Source: Ignavibacteriota bacterium
Lineage (GTDB): Bacteria > Bacteroidota > Ignavibacteria > Tepidaquicellales > OLB5
Reading direction: 5' to 3'
NCBI GenBank assembly: GCA_003820375.1
Contig: RPQH01000013.1
Coordinates: forward strand, 1-64,000
DNA length: 64,000 nt
Shown: one piece after another, positions 9,374 to 20,556 of the stretch
Layout of the letters: every line of letters starts with the position of its first letter
Numbering within the stretch: the first letter of the stretch is position 1
Position numbers and translations under genes: made by a program
Notes under the pieces: generated by a model
Database searches by the model: none
What the model was told of the DNA's origin: nothing
Seen by the model: the letters and a program-made list of their open reading frames with translations, nothing else

Positions 9374-11088
9374 TGGAAAATATGAAAAACAAATATACAG
9401 TTTTAAAAATGTTAATTATACCTTTGCTGATTTCAATTGTTATCGGGTTTAATTATGATAATTCCGTAAATGTAAATACCGGAATTAAAACACCTGAATT
9501 AAATAAAGTAAATTATGCTGCGGAGCTGATAAGCAAAGCAGGGAATAATTTTAATAAGGCAAGCATATTCAGCATAAGCAATAAAGATAATTCAAAAGCA
9601 TTGGATGAGTTTGCAAAAACAGCATCATTTCTTACTTTGGATTCAAAAGAGATAAAGAAATTATATAATGCAGGCAATAAAAATATAATTCTTGAAATCC
9701 CTGTTTCAACAGATAATAATTTGGAAATAGAGCTTACACGGGTAAATATCTTTTCGAAGGATTTCGAAGTAAAATTATCTGATGGCAGGAAAGTAAATTA
9801 TAAACCCGGGCTTTATTACCGGGGAATAATTAAAGGAAACAGTAATTCTATTGCAGCAGTAAGCATCTTTGAAAACTCTGTTATAGGGATAATTTCAAAT
9901 GAAGATGGTGATTATGTGCTTGGTACAATAAAAGATAAAGATAATAATAATACATCAGAATATATATTTTATAATGATAAAGATTTGAAAGTTAAGAGTA
10001 AATTCAGATGTGATGTTGAAGATTCATATGGAAAATTATACAAAGGCTCATCTTATAAACACATTACAACCGGTCAAAAAGACGCAACATCTGATGCTAT
10101 AGCAGTATATTTTGTTGCAGACTACCAGACTTATCTTGATGCAGGAAGTAACCAGACAAATTTAATCAATTTTGTAACGGGCATGTTTAATAACACAGCT
10201 CTGCTGTATAATAATGAAAGTATTCCCACAGAAATATCCGGTTTTTACATACACAATAGTGCTGACCCATATTTAAATTATTCGGAATCATTTGGAATAT
10301 TGAAACGTATAGGTGGAATATGGCAGGATGATTATCCCGGTGACCTGATTCAGCTTATATCAACAAGAACTGACCAAAGTTTTGGAGGAATAGCATGGGT
10401 GAATGTGCTTTGTCAGTCATTTAATCCCGGCGATTCATCAGGAAGATTCAGTTTTTCAAATATTGAAACTTCTTACAATAATTACCCGACTTATTCATGG
10501 ACTGTACATGTAGTTACTCATGAATTAGGACATAATGTCGGTTCAATGCACACACATGCTTGTGTATGGCCTGTATTACCATCTAACGGTATAGGTGCTA
10601 TTGACTCCTGTGTTCAGGCTGAAGGCACCTGTTTTACGACAACCAGAGCAAACTATAACGGTACAATAATGAGCTATTGCCATATAGACTATGCGGTTAA
10701 TTTCACAAAAGGTTTTGGACCGCTGCCCGGGGATACAATCAGGTATGCATATTCTTTAGCAAGGTGTCTGGATTCAGCTTTAAATTCATCGGAACTTCCT
10801 TTAGCATATAACTTGCTTCAAAATTATCCGAATCCTTTTAATCCTTCAACAACAATTACATTTGCTTTACCAGAAGAAGGATTTGTAACCCTAACGGTAT
10901 ATGATATAACCGGCAGAGAAGTAGTTAAGCTGGTTAATAATCAAGTTTATAATGCAGGAGTCTTTAAAACGTATTTTAATACCACAGAGCACAGCATGGC
11001 ATCAGGTGTTTATCTGTATAGAATTGATGTAATTAGAAATAACAGCTCAAAGTATTCACAAATTAGAAAGATGGTATTAATAAAATGA
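9373..11088 (+). CDS. secreted reprolysin-like zinc metalloprotease with T9SS sorting domain
   Basis: HELGHNVGSMH zinc motif; C-terminal LLQNYPNPFNPSTTITFALPEEG...MVLIK. Confidence 0.93.
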   Translation: MENMKNKYTVLKMLIIPLLISIVIGFNYDNSVNVNTGIKTPELNKVNYAAELISKAGNNFNKASIFSISNKDNSKALDEFAKTASFLTLDSKEIKKLYNAGNKNIILEIPVSTDNNLEIELTRVNIFSKDFEVKLSDGRKVNYKPGLYYRGIIKGNSNSIAAVSIFENSVIGIISNEDGDYVLGTIKDKDNNNTSEYIFYNDKDLKVKSKFRCDVEDSYGKLYKGSSYKHITTGQKDATSDAIAVYFVADYQTYLDAGSNQTNLINFVTGMFNNTALLYNNESIPTEISGFYIHNSADPYLNYSESFGILKRIGGIWQDDYPGDLIQLISTRTDQSFGGIAWVNVLCQSFNPGDSSGRFSFSNIETSYNNYPTYSWTVHVVTHELGHNVGSMHTHACVWPVLPSNGIGAIDSCVQAEGTCFTTTRANYNGTIMSYCHIDYAVNFTKGFGPLPGDTIRYAYSLARCLDSALNSSELPLAYNLLQNYPNPFNPSTTITFALPEEGFVTLTVYDITGREVVKLVNNQVYNAGVFKTYFNTTEHSMASGVYLYRIDVIRNNSSKYSQIRKMVLIK

Positions 11089-11567
11089 TGATGAAAAAGA
11101 ATTTTAAATATATTACATCTGTAATTATTGTATTATTACTGTTTGTTGCAGCATGCGGAGGTTCAAAAACTACAAAGAAAATAAATAATTTAAAAAACCC
11201 GCCGGTAAACACCGGCAGATATGATTTTGCTTTATATGATACATTATCATTCAAGTTGGCTGAAGGAACAATGGATATTAAAAGCACAAAAGACTCCCGT
11301 TTACAAGGTGAGTACAATGTCACAAACCAATATGTAGATGATATGCCGGGTGAATTGCAAAAGAGCGGTGAATTTGAAGGGCAATACAGCCTGGAAGAAA
11401 GCAAGATTTCATTTAATATGAATCCCAAAATTGCCGATGCAAATATTTTTATGTATGGAACAATTTACAAGGATTCAATTACAGGTATTTGGAATTTTTC
11501 AACAATGCGTGGAGTAACCGAAAAAGGAGAGTTTAAAGCTTTTTATAGAGGAGATGAGATCAAATAA
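11085..11567 (+). CDS. lipoprotein, hypothetical
   Basis: Lipobox LLFVAACGG. Confidence 0.65.
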   Translation: MMMKKNFKYITSVIIVLLLFVAACGGSKTTKKINNLKNPPVNTGRYDFALYDTLSFKLAEGTMDIKSTKDSRLQGEYNVTNQYVDDMPGELQKSGEFEGQYSLEESKISFNMNPKIADANIFMYGTIYKDSITGIWNFSTMRGVTEKGEFKAFYRGDEIK

Positions 11568-11597
11568 CAAATAGCAATTTATTGATGTAAAATTATT

Positions 11598-11629
11598 AGC
11601 GGATGAATGAAAGTTCATCCGCTTTTTTT
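11598..11629 (+). terminator. intrinsic terminator
   Basis: AGCGGATGAA-TGAAAG-TTCATCCGCT followed by TTTTTT. Confidence 0.85.
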
Positions 11630-11810
11630 ATTATGTTCTTGAATTTGCTAAAAAATTGCCGGAGCTGAACAACTAAACTCACGACTCTCCAACTCCTGAC
11701 TCCGGACTCTCTTCTTTTTTTCACCCAAATTTTCTTTCCTTGAATCAAGATGCTAATAAAATTATATTAGTAATTGTAATTCAAGGTTTTACAACTTAAA
11801 TCTCTTTAAC

Positions 11811-13157
11811 ATGAAAGACACGGCTTTGATTCATACTCCAATTGATTATAATCTTGTTCAGCAGAAGATTAAAGAAAGCAAATTGAAATGTGTTGGTAAA
11901 GCTTCTATCAGGGAGATAAGAACTCTCATTAATAATATTGAAAATGAAAGTAATGTAAAATTTATCAGGATGGAGATGGGTGTGCCGGGCTTGCCTGCTG
12001 TAAAGATTGGAATTGAAGCAGAAGCAAAGGCATTAAATAATGGAGTCGGTTCAAGTTATCCGAGCATAGAAGGCTTACCGGAATTAAAGCAGGAGATAGC
12101 CAGGTTTGTAAAGCTCTTTCTTGATATTGATACTAATGAAAATTGCTGTATTCCCTGCACAGGTTCTACAAACGGCAGCTTTATCTGCTTTCTTGTTGCG
12201 GAAAGAAGAGATAACCAAAAAGATACCACATTGTTCTTAGACCCGGGATTCCCGGTTCATAAGCTGCAGCTTCAGGTTCTGGGATTAAAGCAAATGAGCC
12301 TGGATGTATATGAGTACAGAGGAGAGAAGCTCCGTGCCAAACTGGAAGAAATACTTAGCAAAGGTAACATATCAACAATTCTTTATTCAAACCCGAACAA
12401 TCCAAGCTGGATATGTTTTACTGATAAAGAATTACAGATAATCGGTGAGATGGCTAATAAATATGATGTAATCATTCTTGAAGACCTTGCTTATTTAAAT
12501 ATGGATTTCAGGAAAGAATATTCAAAGCCGGGATTACCGCCTTATCAGCCAACAGTTGCCAAGTACACAGATAATTATATTATGCTGATATCGAGCTCAA
12601 AGATTTTCAGTTATGCAGGCCAGAGAATCGGTGCCATTGCAATTTCGTGCAAATTATTTAACAGAACTTTTCCTGACCTGATGCAGTATTATACAAGCAG
12701 TAATTTCGGTCATGCATTAATATACGGAGCTGCTTATGCGGTATCAGCAGGTGTTACTCATTCAACACAATATGCTCTTACGGCATTATTAAAAGCTGTT
12801 AATGATGGTGAATATAATTTTATTGAACAGGTTAAAATATACGGCAGGCGTGCCAAAGAGATGAAAAGAATATTTTTGGAGAACGGTTTCCATATTGTTT
12901 ATGATGAAGATGATGGAGTGCCGATTGCAGACGGCTTTTATTTTACGGTTTCATATCCGGGTTTAACAGGTGAAGAATTAATCGGTGAGCTTATTTATTA
13001 CGGCATAAGCGCAATATCACTCTCCAATACAGGAAGCCTGAGAAAAGAGGGGATTAGGGCATGTGTTTCACATGTTCATGAATCACAGTTCGGTGACCTT
13101 GAGAAACGGCTCAAAATGTTCCATGAAAATCATATTAATACAGTTCCTGTAAAATAA
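11811..13157 (+). CDS. PLP-dependent aminotransferase class I/II
   Basis: YSNPNNPSWICFTDKEL...DLAY...SSSKIFSYAGQRIG. Confidence 0.85.
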   Translation: MKDTALIHTPIDYNLVQQKIKESKLKCVGKASIREIRTLINNIENESNVKFIRMEMGVPGLPAVKIGIEAEAKALNNGVGSSYPSIEGLPELKQEIARFVKLFLDIDTNENCCIPCTGSTNGSFICFLVAERRDNQKDTTLFLDPGFPVHKLQLQVLGLKQMSLDVYEYRGEKLRAKLEEILSKGNISTILYSNPNNPSWICFTDKELQIIGEMANKYDVIILEDLAYLNMDFRKEYSKPGLPPYQPTVAKYTDNYIMLISSSKIFSYAGQRIGAIAISCKLFNRTFPDLMQYYTSSNFGHALIYGAAYAVSAGVTHSTQYALTALLKAVNDGEYNFIEQVKIYGRRAKEMKRIFLENGFHIVYDEDDGVPIADGFYFTVSYPGLTGEELIGELIYYGISAISLSNTGSLRKEGIRACVSHVHESQFGDLEKRLKMFHENHINTVPVK

Positions 13158-13268
13158 AATATTCATATATTGTTTTTTCAAAATAATCTTTTTGAGAATA
13201 TTTTTGGTTAGGAATAAAGATAAAAGAAAAATAAATAAATTTTATATAAATCAATTCCAGAATATCAT

Positions 13269-14795
13269 TTGATAAATAATATACTTTCATTCCTGATATT
13301 TTTACCTATTATCCTGTCTATTCCAATCTTATTTTTTAAAGCAGGAAAAGATAAGCTTATAAAGACATATACAATTGCAGTAACAATTGTAGTATTTATT
13401 TTATCCATTATTTTGTACTTCGGTTTTGATGCATCAAAATCCGATTTTCAGTTTGTGGAAAAAGTTCAATGGGTAACTGATTTTAACATTTTTTATTTTC
13501 TTGGAGTTGACGGCATTTCACTTCTGCTTATTTTATTAACTACTTTAATATTTCCGGTCACAATTTTAGCGGTTTGGAATTCAATTACAACAAGAACCAA
13601 AGAGTTTTATTTCCTCCTGCTTATTCTCGAAGGGAGCTTAATCGGAGTTTTCTTATCACTTGACCTTATCCTGTTCTATGTATTCTGGGAATTGATTCTC
13701 ATTCCAATGTATTTTATCATAGGAATATGGGGAGGCAAAAATAAATATTATGCCACAGTTAAGTTCTTCCTTTATACAATGTTTGGTAGCTTATTGATGT
13801 TAGTTGCAATAATCTGGCTTGCAAATTATGCTACTCCAATGATAGGTAAATTTACAACTGATTATACAGAGTTAAGGAAAGTATCAATATTTATGCCGCT
13901 TAACATTCAGATGTGGATGTTTATTTTCTTTGGATTAAGCTTTGCAATTAAAGTTCCTATGTTCCCGTTCCATACATGGCTTCCTGATGCACATACGGAG
14001 GCACCAACGGCTGGAAGTGTTATCCTTGCTGCTGTTCTGCTTAAAATGGGTACTTATGGCTTGTTAAGATTCTCAATAGGATTATTCCCGTTAACATTTG
14101 TCAGGTTTGCTGTGCCAATTGCAATACTGGGTGTAATAGGCATTATTTATGGAGCGTTGTTATGCATAGCACAGAAAGATATGAAAAAGCTTGTTGCTTA
14201 TTCTTCAGTAAGCCACATGGGATTTATAGTTTTAGCACTCGCAGGAATGACTGTGGAATCCGTGCAGGGCGGATTGATTCAAATGGTCAATCACGGTTTA
14301 TCTACAGGAGCCTTATTCCTGTTTGTAGGTTTTATATATGACAGAAGGCACACGAGAGAAATTGCAGATTACGGTGGATTAACAAAAATTATCCCAATCT
14401 TTGCGTCTTTATTTCTTGTAGTATGTCTTTCTTCAATCGGTTTACCCGGACTGAATGGGTTTGTCGGTGAGTTTATGATTCTTGCAGGTTCTTTTGCTTC
14501 TCCGAATTTACATAATAATATTTATACTATACTCGGAACAATTGGTATTGTACTTTCAGCAGTATATTTATTATGGATGTATCAAAGGGTTATGCTTGGT
14601 CCGGTTGAAAATGAAGCCAATAGAAATGTTCCTGACCTCAATAAGAGAGAAATTATTTCAATAATACCTATTTTATTATTCATCGTCTGGATAGGTGTTT
14701 ATCCAAATACTTTCCTTAGCAAATCCGAAGCTTCCGTTAAAAGAGTTATTGAAAATGTGGAAGCTGCTAAAAAGAATATTCTCAATATTTATTAA
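13269..14795 (+). CDS. nuoM: NADH-quinone oxidoreductase subunit M
   Basis: KVPMFPFHTWLPDAHTEAPTAGSVILAAVLLKMGTYG. Confidence 0.95.
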   Translation: MINNILSFLIFLPIILSIPILFFKAGKDKLIKTYTIAVTIVVFILSIILYFGFDASKSDFQFVEKVQWVTDFNIFYFLGVDGISLLLILLTTLIFPVTILAVWNSITTRTKEFYFLLLILEGSLIGVFLSLDLILFYVFWELILIPMYFIIGIWGGKNKYYATVKFFLYTMFGSLLMLVAIIWLANYATPMIGKFTTDYTELRKVSIFMPLNIQMWMFIFFGLSFAIKVPMFPFHTWLPDAHTEAPTAGSVILAAVLLKMGTYGLLRFSIGLFPLTFVRFAVPIAILGVIGIIYGALLCIAQKDMKKLVAYSSVSHMGFIVLALAGMTVESVQGGLIQMVNHGLSTGALFLFVGFIYDRRHTREIADYGGLTKIIPIFASLFLVVCLSSIGLPGLNGFVGEFMILAGSFASPNLHNNIYTILGTIGIVLSAVYLLWMYQRVMLGPVENEANRNVPDLNKREIISIIPILLFIVWIGVYPNTFLSKSEASVKRVIENVEAAKKNILNIY

Positions 14796-14802
14796 ATAAT
14801 AA

Positions 14803-16059
14803 ATGGAAGTAAACATTTTCAGTATACTTCCATTTATTATCCTTCTGCTTGCAATAGCCATTGCACCATTTATTGATTATCTCAAATGGGAAAATAATTA
14901 TCATATTGTTTCTGTTTCTCTTGGAGCAGTTATAGTTATTTATTATTTGTTTCTCGGTAAAGGGGGAGATGTTCTCCATACATTAGAAGAATATATAATG
15001 TTCATTTCATTGCTGGCTTCTTTGTTTATTATTTCAGGAGGTGTTTTTATTGATATAAAAGGTCTGTCAACTCCTTTCAGGAATGTAATTTTACTGGCTA
15101 TTGGAGCAGTGATTGCAAACATCTTTGGTACAACCGGTGCATCCATGCTTTTGATTCGTCCTTACATTAATACAAATAAAATAAGAATATCGGCATACCA
15201 TATCATCTTTTTTATATTTATTGTGTCAAATGTCGGCGGAGCATTAACTCCAATTGGTGACCCGCCATTGTTTTTAGGATACCTTAAAGGTATTCCTTTC
15301 TTCTGGATAATTAACAAAGTAATTGTAAAATGGGCTATTACTGTCAGCCTATTACTGATAATTTTTTATATTCTTGACAGGTATAATTTCAAAAAACAAC
15401 CGGATTACCTTGAAATCCGGGAAATTAAGCAGAGAGAAAAAATAAAGGTAAGCGGAATTGTAAACATTTTTCTTTTATTTGTTGTTATTGGCTCTGTTTT
15501 TATTACAGAGCCTGTTTTTTTACGTGAAGCTATTATGCTTATTACTGCTTTTGTTTCATATAAAATAACAAAGAAAGAAATACACATCAGAAACAGATTC
15601 AGCTTTCATCCAATAAAAGAGGTAGCATGGCTATTTATCGGAATATTTATGACAATGATGCCGGCTCTTGATTTGTTATCGAAAAATTCTACATCCCTGG
15701 GTTTATCTACACCCGGTCATTACTACTGGACTACAGGAATTTTATCTTCTTTTCTTGATAATGCACCCACATATTTAACCTTCTTAACAGCATCTATGGG
15801 TTTATATGGATTGGATATTAATAACATTCAAGACGTGTTAACATTTATAGTTTCCCATGAAAAATTTGTTGTTGCTATTTCAATTTCTTCAGTGTTTTTT
15901 GGCGCAATGACTTATATTGGTAACGGACCTAACTTTATGGTTAAATCAATAGCGGAGCATAACGATGTAAAAACATCAAGCTTCTTCGGGTATATGATTA
16001 AATATTCTATTCCAATCTTAATTCCGATTTATATTTTAATCTGGCTGCTGTTCATTTGA
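14803..16059 (+). CDS. NhaD-type sodium:proton antiporter
   Basis: NVGGALTPIGDPPLFLGYLKGIPFFW; many TM segments. Confidence 0.85.
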   Translation: MEVNIFSILPFIILLLAIAIAPFIDYLKWENNYHIVSVSLGAVIVIYYLFLGKGGDVLHTLEEYIMFISLLASLFIISGGVFIDIKGLSTPFRNVILLAIGAVIANIFGTTGASMLLIRPYINTNKIRISAYHIIFFIFIVSNVGGALTPIGDPPLFLGYLKGIPFFWIINKVIVKWAITVSLLLIIFYILDRYNFKKQPDYLEIREIKQREKIKVSGIVNIFLLFVVIGSVFITEPVFLREAIMLITAFVSYKITKKEIHIRNRFSFHPIKEVAWLFIGIFMTMMPALDLLSKNSTSLGLSTPGHYYWTTGILSSFLDNAPTYLTFLTASMGLYGLDINNIQDVLTFIVSHEKFVVAISISSVFFGAMTYIGNGPNFMVKSIAEHNDVKTSSFFGYMIKYSIPILIPIYILIWLLFI

Positions 16060-16137
16060 TTTATTAGGATTGAATTTAACTTCAGATGATTAACTTCTTT
16101 TAATATAAGTTTTTAAAATAATTAACTTAAGTTTATT

Positions 16138-16893
16138 ATGCCAATTTGGTTTCAAGCAGGATTATGGGGTTTTGTTGCCGGCTCAGCATTGCTGATTGGT
16201 GCATTAATCGGTTACCTGGCTGAAGTGCCAAGAAAAATAATTGCATCAATTATGGCATTTGGAAGCGGCGTGCTTATATCTGCTTTATCTTTTGATCTTA
16301 TGGACGAAGCATATATGACCGGAGGATTTACATTTACAGCAATCGGCTTTTTAAGCGGAGCAATTTTATTTTCAGCGGCAAATTATTTTCTAAGCAAAAG
16401 GGGAGCCAAACACAGAAAGAGGTCAAACGGGGATAAGCAGGTTTCTGAAAATGAAAAACCCGGAAGCGGGATGGCAATTGCACTCGGTGCTTTATTAGAC
16501 GGCATCCCCGAATCTATAGCGTTAGGAGTGAGTATGATTAAGGGGGGAGTGGTTGGCACAGCTGTTATTATTGCAATTTTCATTTCTAACCTGCCTGAAG
16601 GACTTTCCAGCTCAGCAGGAATGAAAAAGAACGGCAGAAGCGCACGTTTTATTTTCGGAATTTGGGGAGGAATAGCTTTAATTTCTTCCATCTCGGCGAT
16701 AGCAGGGTATTCAATTTTAAGTAATTATCCTCCCGAAGCATATGCAGGCGTACTGGCAATTGCTGCAGGTGCCATTTTAGCAATGATAAGTGATACTATG
16801 ATCCCTGAAGCTTTTGAAGAAGCAAAAGACTGGATGGGATTAATAACTGTTGCAGGTTTTCTTGCTGCATTTTTATTGACTAAAATGACTTAA
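16138..16893 (+). CDS. ZIP family metal transporter
   Basis: LGALLDGIPESIALGVSMI...SNLPEGLSSSAGM. Confidence 0.88.
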   Translation: MPIWFQAGLWGFVAGSALLIGALIGYLAEVPRKIIASIMAFGSGVLISALSFDLMDEAYMTGGFTFTAIGFLSGAILFSAANYFLSKRGAKHRKRSNGDKQVSENEKPGSGMAIALGALLDGIPESIALGVSMIKGGVVGTAVIIAIFISNLPEGLSSSAGMKKNGRSARFIFGIWGGIALISSISAIAGYSILSNYPPEAYAGVLAIAAGAILAMISDTMIPEAFEEAKDWMGLITVAGFLAAFLLTKMT

Positions 16894-16932
16894 TATTTTT
16901 CATTTTGCCTGAAAACCTTTTTTATAAATGAT

Positions 16933-16979
16933 AAAGCGGATATTCCTATTATATATTTAAATAAGTGGAATACCCGCTT
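16933..16979. terminator. bidirectional terminator between convergent genes
   Basis: AAGCGGATATTCC ... GGAATACCCGCTT imperfect stem between genes 16138(+) and 17024(-). Confidence 0.6.
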
Positions 16980-17023
16980 CTGTAAATTAATAATACTTCA
17001 ATACCTTCAGAAAATATATTTTA

Positions 17024-18109
17024 TCAATATCTGGCTATCAATGCAACATGCTTATATTTTTTTAGAACTTCATTATCATAAAAATATACATCGCCGCCTT
17101 TGCTGATAACAAGCTCAATAAGCTCATCAATTGCATCATCAATCACTTCGGGTGTTTCACCAGACTGAGATGTACCGGTTAATTCGTAACCTAATGAATC
17201 AACTATAGCGGGAAATTTATAATTTATTTCAACAAGTAACGTCTTACCTCTGCCTTCTTTCGCCATTTTCCAGCATTCTTCAGCACCAAAAGCGATACCC
17301 TGTCTTCCAACAGCTTCCTGAAGCTCTTTAAAAACAATCTCACGCTGTTCGGCAAAGTATTTCTTTACTTCAGGCCACACTAATTTAGTGATTTCCGGGG
17401 CACCTGCCCATTCATAGTTGCCGTTTACTTCTGCTATCATCTTGCCCTGGAACTTGGTTATCTCTTTGTAAAGAGAGATATTTCTTTCAACACCGACCAG
17501 TGCCAGGGGTAATTTGCCTTCCGGGTCAAGGTGTTTTAATTCACCATCAACTTCACGGAAGTAATCTTTTTGTACCTGATGCTTTGGAAGACCTTTAAAT
17601 GTATTTCTCTCCATCCCGTTATTATATTCTTCCTGCTGCTTGTTTTTAACAGGGAATCTGTCATTTTTAATTTCTTTAAAGCTGTTCCGGCTTCCTTCTA
17701 GCAGCCGGCATATTTTATCACTTAACACAAGAATTCTATAGCGTTTGGATCTGTTTACTGCAAACACAATATCACGGGTTGCAAATGTAGTATCAACAAT
17801 AACACGCTCTTCAACGGGAAAGGGGAGCTCATAAATGTACCTGTGGTCTTTCCCAATATATATTGCATAAGAATCTGCATTTACATTATAATTTAGTTCA
17901 TCCGGTATGCTTATAAGCTTGTCCTGAACTTCTTTGATTTGTCCGTTTTTAAACTCTTCCTGCAATCTTTTTGTGGCTATTTGAACGAGGTTTTTTAAAC
18001 GGATTTTTTCCTGTTGTCCATCTGTGTTTTTCTTGTTTGTAGGCATTAGAATTGATACCAACGGATAATCTTCAATGGATTGTAAGTATAGCAATTCGTT
18101 TCTGTCCAT
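17024..18109 (-). CDS. baeRF3-like (bacterial archaeo-eukaryotic release factor family) protein
   Basis: MDRNELLYLQSIEDYPLVSILMPTNKKNTDGQQEKIRLKNL.. N-terminal signature. Confidence 0.7.
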   Translation of the reverse strand: MDRNELLYLQSIEDYPLVSILMPTNKKNTDGQQEKIRLKNLVQIATKRLQEEFKNGQIKEVQDKLISIPDELNYNVNADSYAIYIGKDHRYIYELPFPVEERVIVDTTFATRDIVFAVNRSKRYRILVLSDKICRLLEGSRNSFKEIKNDRFPVKNKQQEEYNNGMERNTFKGLPKHQVQKDYFREVDGELKHLDPEGKLPLALVGVERNISLYKEITKFQGKMIAEVNGNYEWAGAPEITKLVWPEVKKYFAEQREIVFKELQEAVGRQGIAFGAEECWKMAKEGRGKTLLVEINYKFPAIVDSLGYELTGTSQSGETPEVIDDAIDELIELVISKGGDVYFYDNEVLKKYKHVALIARY

Positions 18110-18227
18110 TTGTTCTCTCCTTATTTATTGGGGTTGTGGAATTTCAATAGTTTGAAATGAGCTACTATAAGAATAACATTTATACAGATTTAATAGTTCA
18201 AAAATGCAGTTGTAAATAATTAATAGC

Positions 18228-19604
18228 TTATAGATTATTTGTAAAAATTTTTTTCCCATTCTTTTTTTTATCTGAAGAATATTTTTTTATAACTACATAA
18301 CCTAATATACCTGATATTAAAGAACCTGCAAGAATGCCTATTTTGGCATTACCGGCAAGAGGTAAGCTCCCAAAAGCCAGTGATGCAATAAACAATGACA
18401 TAGTAAACCCAATACCGCCGAGGCATGCAGCACCATACATGGTTATCCAGCTAATATTATGAGGTTTTTCAGCAATTTTAAGTTTTACAGCAAGCCATGA
18501 AAAAACAAAAACTCCAATTTGTTTTCCGAAAAATAAGCCAAATATAATTCCTATTGATACCGGGTGTCCAACTAAATTTAATATATTTCCATCTATTTTA
18601 ACCCCCGCATTTGCAAAAGCAAATAATGGCATTATGAAGAATGCGACAAATAAATGCAGTTCATCCTGTATTCTTTGCGATGGAGTTTGCACTGCTTCGC
18701 AGGAATCTTCAATATCATAAACAATTGAGCTTAATTCATTACTTGTCATAACATTTTTTCCAATCGACCTTAATTTCTTCAAATCTTCAAGTGCAGATTG
18801 AGTAGTATCAAGAAACTGACGGCTGTTAATTCTTGCTTTAGCAGGAATAGTGAATGCAAGCAGTATTCCTGCTATAGTTGCATGAATACCTGACTTTAAC
18901 AATGCTGCCCATAACAATAAACCAATTACAATATAAGCAGAAGGAGCCCGGACATGAAGGAAGTTCATTACAATTAATATTAATAAGAAAAATGCAGCAA
19001 TTCCTAAAATAACCAATGAAATATCAGCGGTATAAAACATTGCAATAACAAGAACTGCACCAATATCATCGACAATAGCAAAAGCAGTGAGAAAAACTTT
19101 AATTGCAAAAGGAGCTTTAGAGCCAAGTAATGCAAGAATACCAATTGAAAATGCAATATCTGTAGCCATAGGAATTCCCCAGCCCTTTTGCCCTTCTCCA
19201 CCGGGATTAAAAATTAAATAAATTAAAGCCGGAACAAGCATTCCACCAAAAGCTGCAATTATTGGTAAAGATGCAGTTTTTATTGTAGATAGTTCACCAA
19301 TTAATAATTCCCGCTTAATTTCTAATCCTACCAGAAAGAAAAATATTGCCATTAATCCATCGTTTATCCAGTAATGCAGTGATTCATCTATTCTATAATC
19401 GCCAAAACCTAATACAATCTTAGTTTCCAGAAGGTGAAAATAAACATCGGCAAGAGGGGAATTAGCCCAAATTATTGCAATAATTGTCATTACAATCAAA
19501 ACAATTCCGCCTGATGTCTCTACATGCATGAATTTTCTGATAGGTTTTAGTACCGTTTCAATTGGAGGATGTTCTTCTATTTTTATATCTTTTTCTGTAT
19601 CCAA
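18228..19604 (-). CDS. nhaA: Na+/H+ antiporter NhaA
   Basis: GLEIKRELLIGELS...AFGGMLVPALIY...ATDIAFSIGIL...FANAGV. Confidence 0.95.
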   Translation of the reverse strand: MDTEKDIKIEEHPPIETVLKPIRKFMHVETSGGIVLIVMTIIAIIWANSPLADVYFHLLETKIVLGFGDYRIDESLHYWINDGLMAIFFFLVGLEIKRELLIGELSTIKTASLPIIAAFGGMLVPALIYLIFNPGGEGQKGWGIPMATDIAFSIGILALLGSKAPFAIKVFLTAFAIVDDIGAVLVIAMFYTADISLVILGIAAFFLLILIVMNFLHVRAPSAYIVIGLLLWAALLKSGIHATIAGILLAFTIPAKARINSRQFLDTTQSALEDLKKLRSIGKNVMTSNELSSIVYDIEDSCEAVQTPSQRIQDELHLFVAFFIMPLFAFANAGVKIDGNILNLVGHPVSIGIIFGLFFGKQIGVFVFSWLAVKLKIAEKPHNISWITMYGAACLGGIGFTMSLFIASLAFGSLPLAGNAKIGILAGSLISGILGYVVIKKYSSDKKKNGKKIFTNNL

Positions 19605-19678
19605 TTTATCGTAATGTTAATAAAAATAAATTTTTTATAGTTTAATAAAAATGTAATTGCATTATATTTGGCATTATT

Positions 19679-19915
19679 ATGATTAACAACCTGAAAAACA
19701 TAACTAAATGTTCTTGCGGGCATACAATTGATGACCCTATGATAGTTGCAAAGACCAAATACAGCAAATGGGGATGGTTTTTGCTATCTATGGCGTTCAG
19801 TGCAATGCCTAAGGAAGTAGTCTTTCAGTGTCAGCAATGCGGAGACATCATAGACACATCAACTGACCCGGATGTCCTTGAAAAATACAGATACAACTCG
19901 GACATATCAAAGTAA
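19679..19915 (+). CDS. small zinc-ribbon-like hypothetical protein
   Basis: CSCGH...CQQCGD. Confidence 0.6.
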   Translation: MINNLKNITKCSCGHTIDDPMIVAKTKYSKWGWFLLSMAFSAMPKEVVFQCQQCGDIIDTSTDPDVLEKYRYNSDISK

Positions 19916-20042
19916 GACTGAATATTTATACATGCAATAAATGACCTGATATACCCCGGGCTAGTTTATTATATTTAATTACTTAGATGCAAAAGATTAA
20001 TTGTATATCTAATAGTATAAATCGTTTATATAACATGATAAT

Positions 20043-20360
20043 TTATTCTTCAAAGATATGGAAACACATACCGTAAGGGTCTTTGAACATCATGCTTTTA
20101 TCATTATATGTTTGTGTTATCACACACCCGTTTTCTTCTAAGGTTTTTCTCGCTTCTTCAAAATTATCAGTTCTGAATTCAAAAAAAGTAAAACCGGATG
20201 GGCTGTTTTCTGCAAAGAAATTCATTGGACCTATCTTAAAGTGAGATTCCTTTTCACCTTTCTCAATTATGTTCCATCCAAGAACTTTTTCATAAAACTC
20301 AACGGCTTTATGATAATCTTTTACCTGGAATGCTACATAAGGGGAGAATTCAAATTTCAT
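20043..20360 (-). CDS. VOC family (glyoxalase-like) protein
   Basis: VKDYHKAVEFYEKVLGWNI...FKDPYGMCFHIFE. Confidence 0.85.
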   Translation of the reverse strand: MKFEFSPYVAFQVKDYHKAVEFYEKVLGWNIIEKGEKESHFKIGPMNFFAENSPSGFTFFEFRTDNFEEARKTLEENGCVITQTYNDKSMMFKDPYGMCFHIFEE

Positions 20361-20556
20361 ATTAAAATTATTTTAGTTATAAAAATTTTATACAATTTAT
20401 TAATTATTAAAAAATATGCAATGTATAAATAAGTAAAAATAAATCAGTTACGAACAGATTTATTGCAGAATTTAAATGAAAAACGCCATTTTTTTGTTTT
20501 TCGGACTTTTTTTTATTATCTTTGCAATCCAATTTATAAACTAAAAGGAGGTCATA

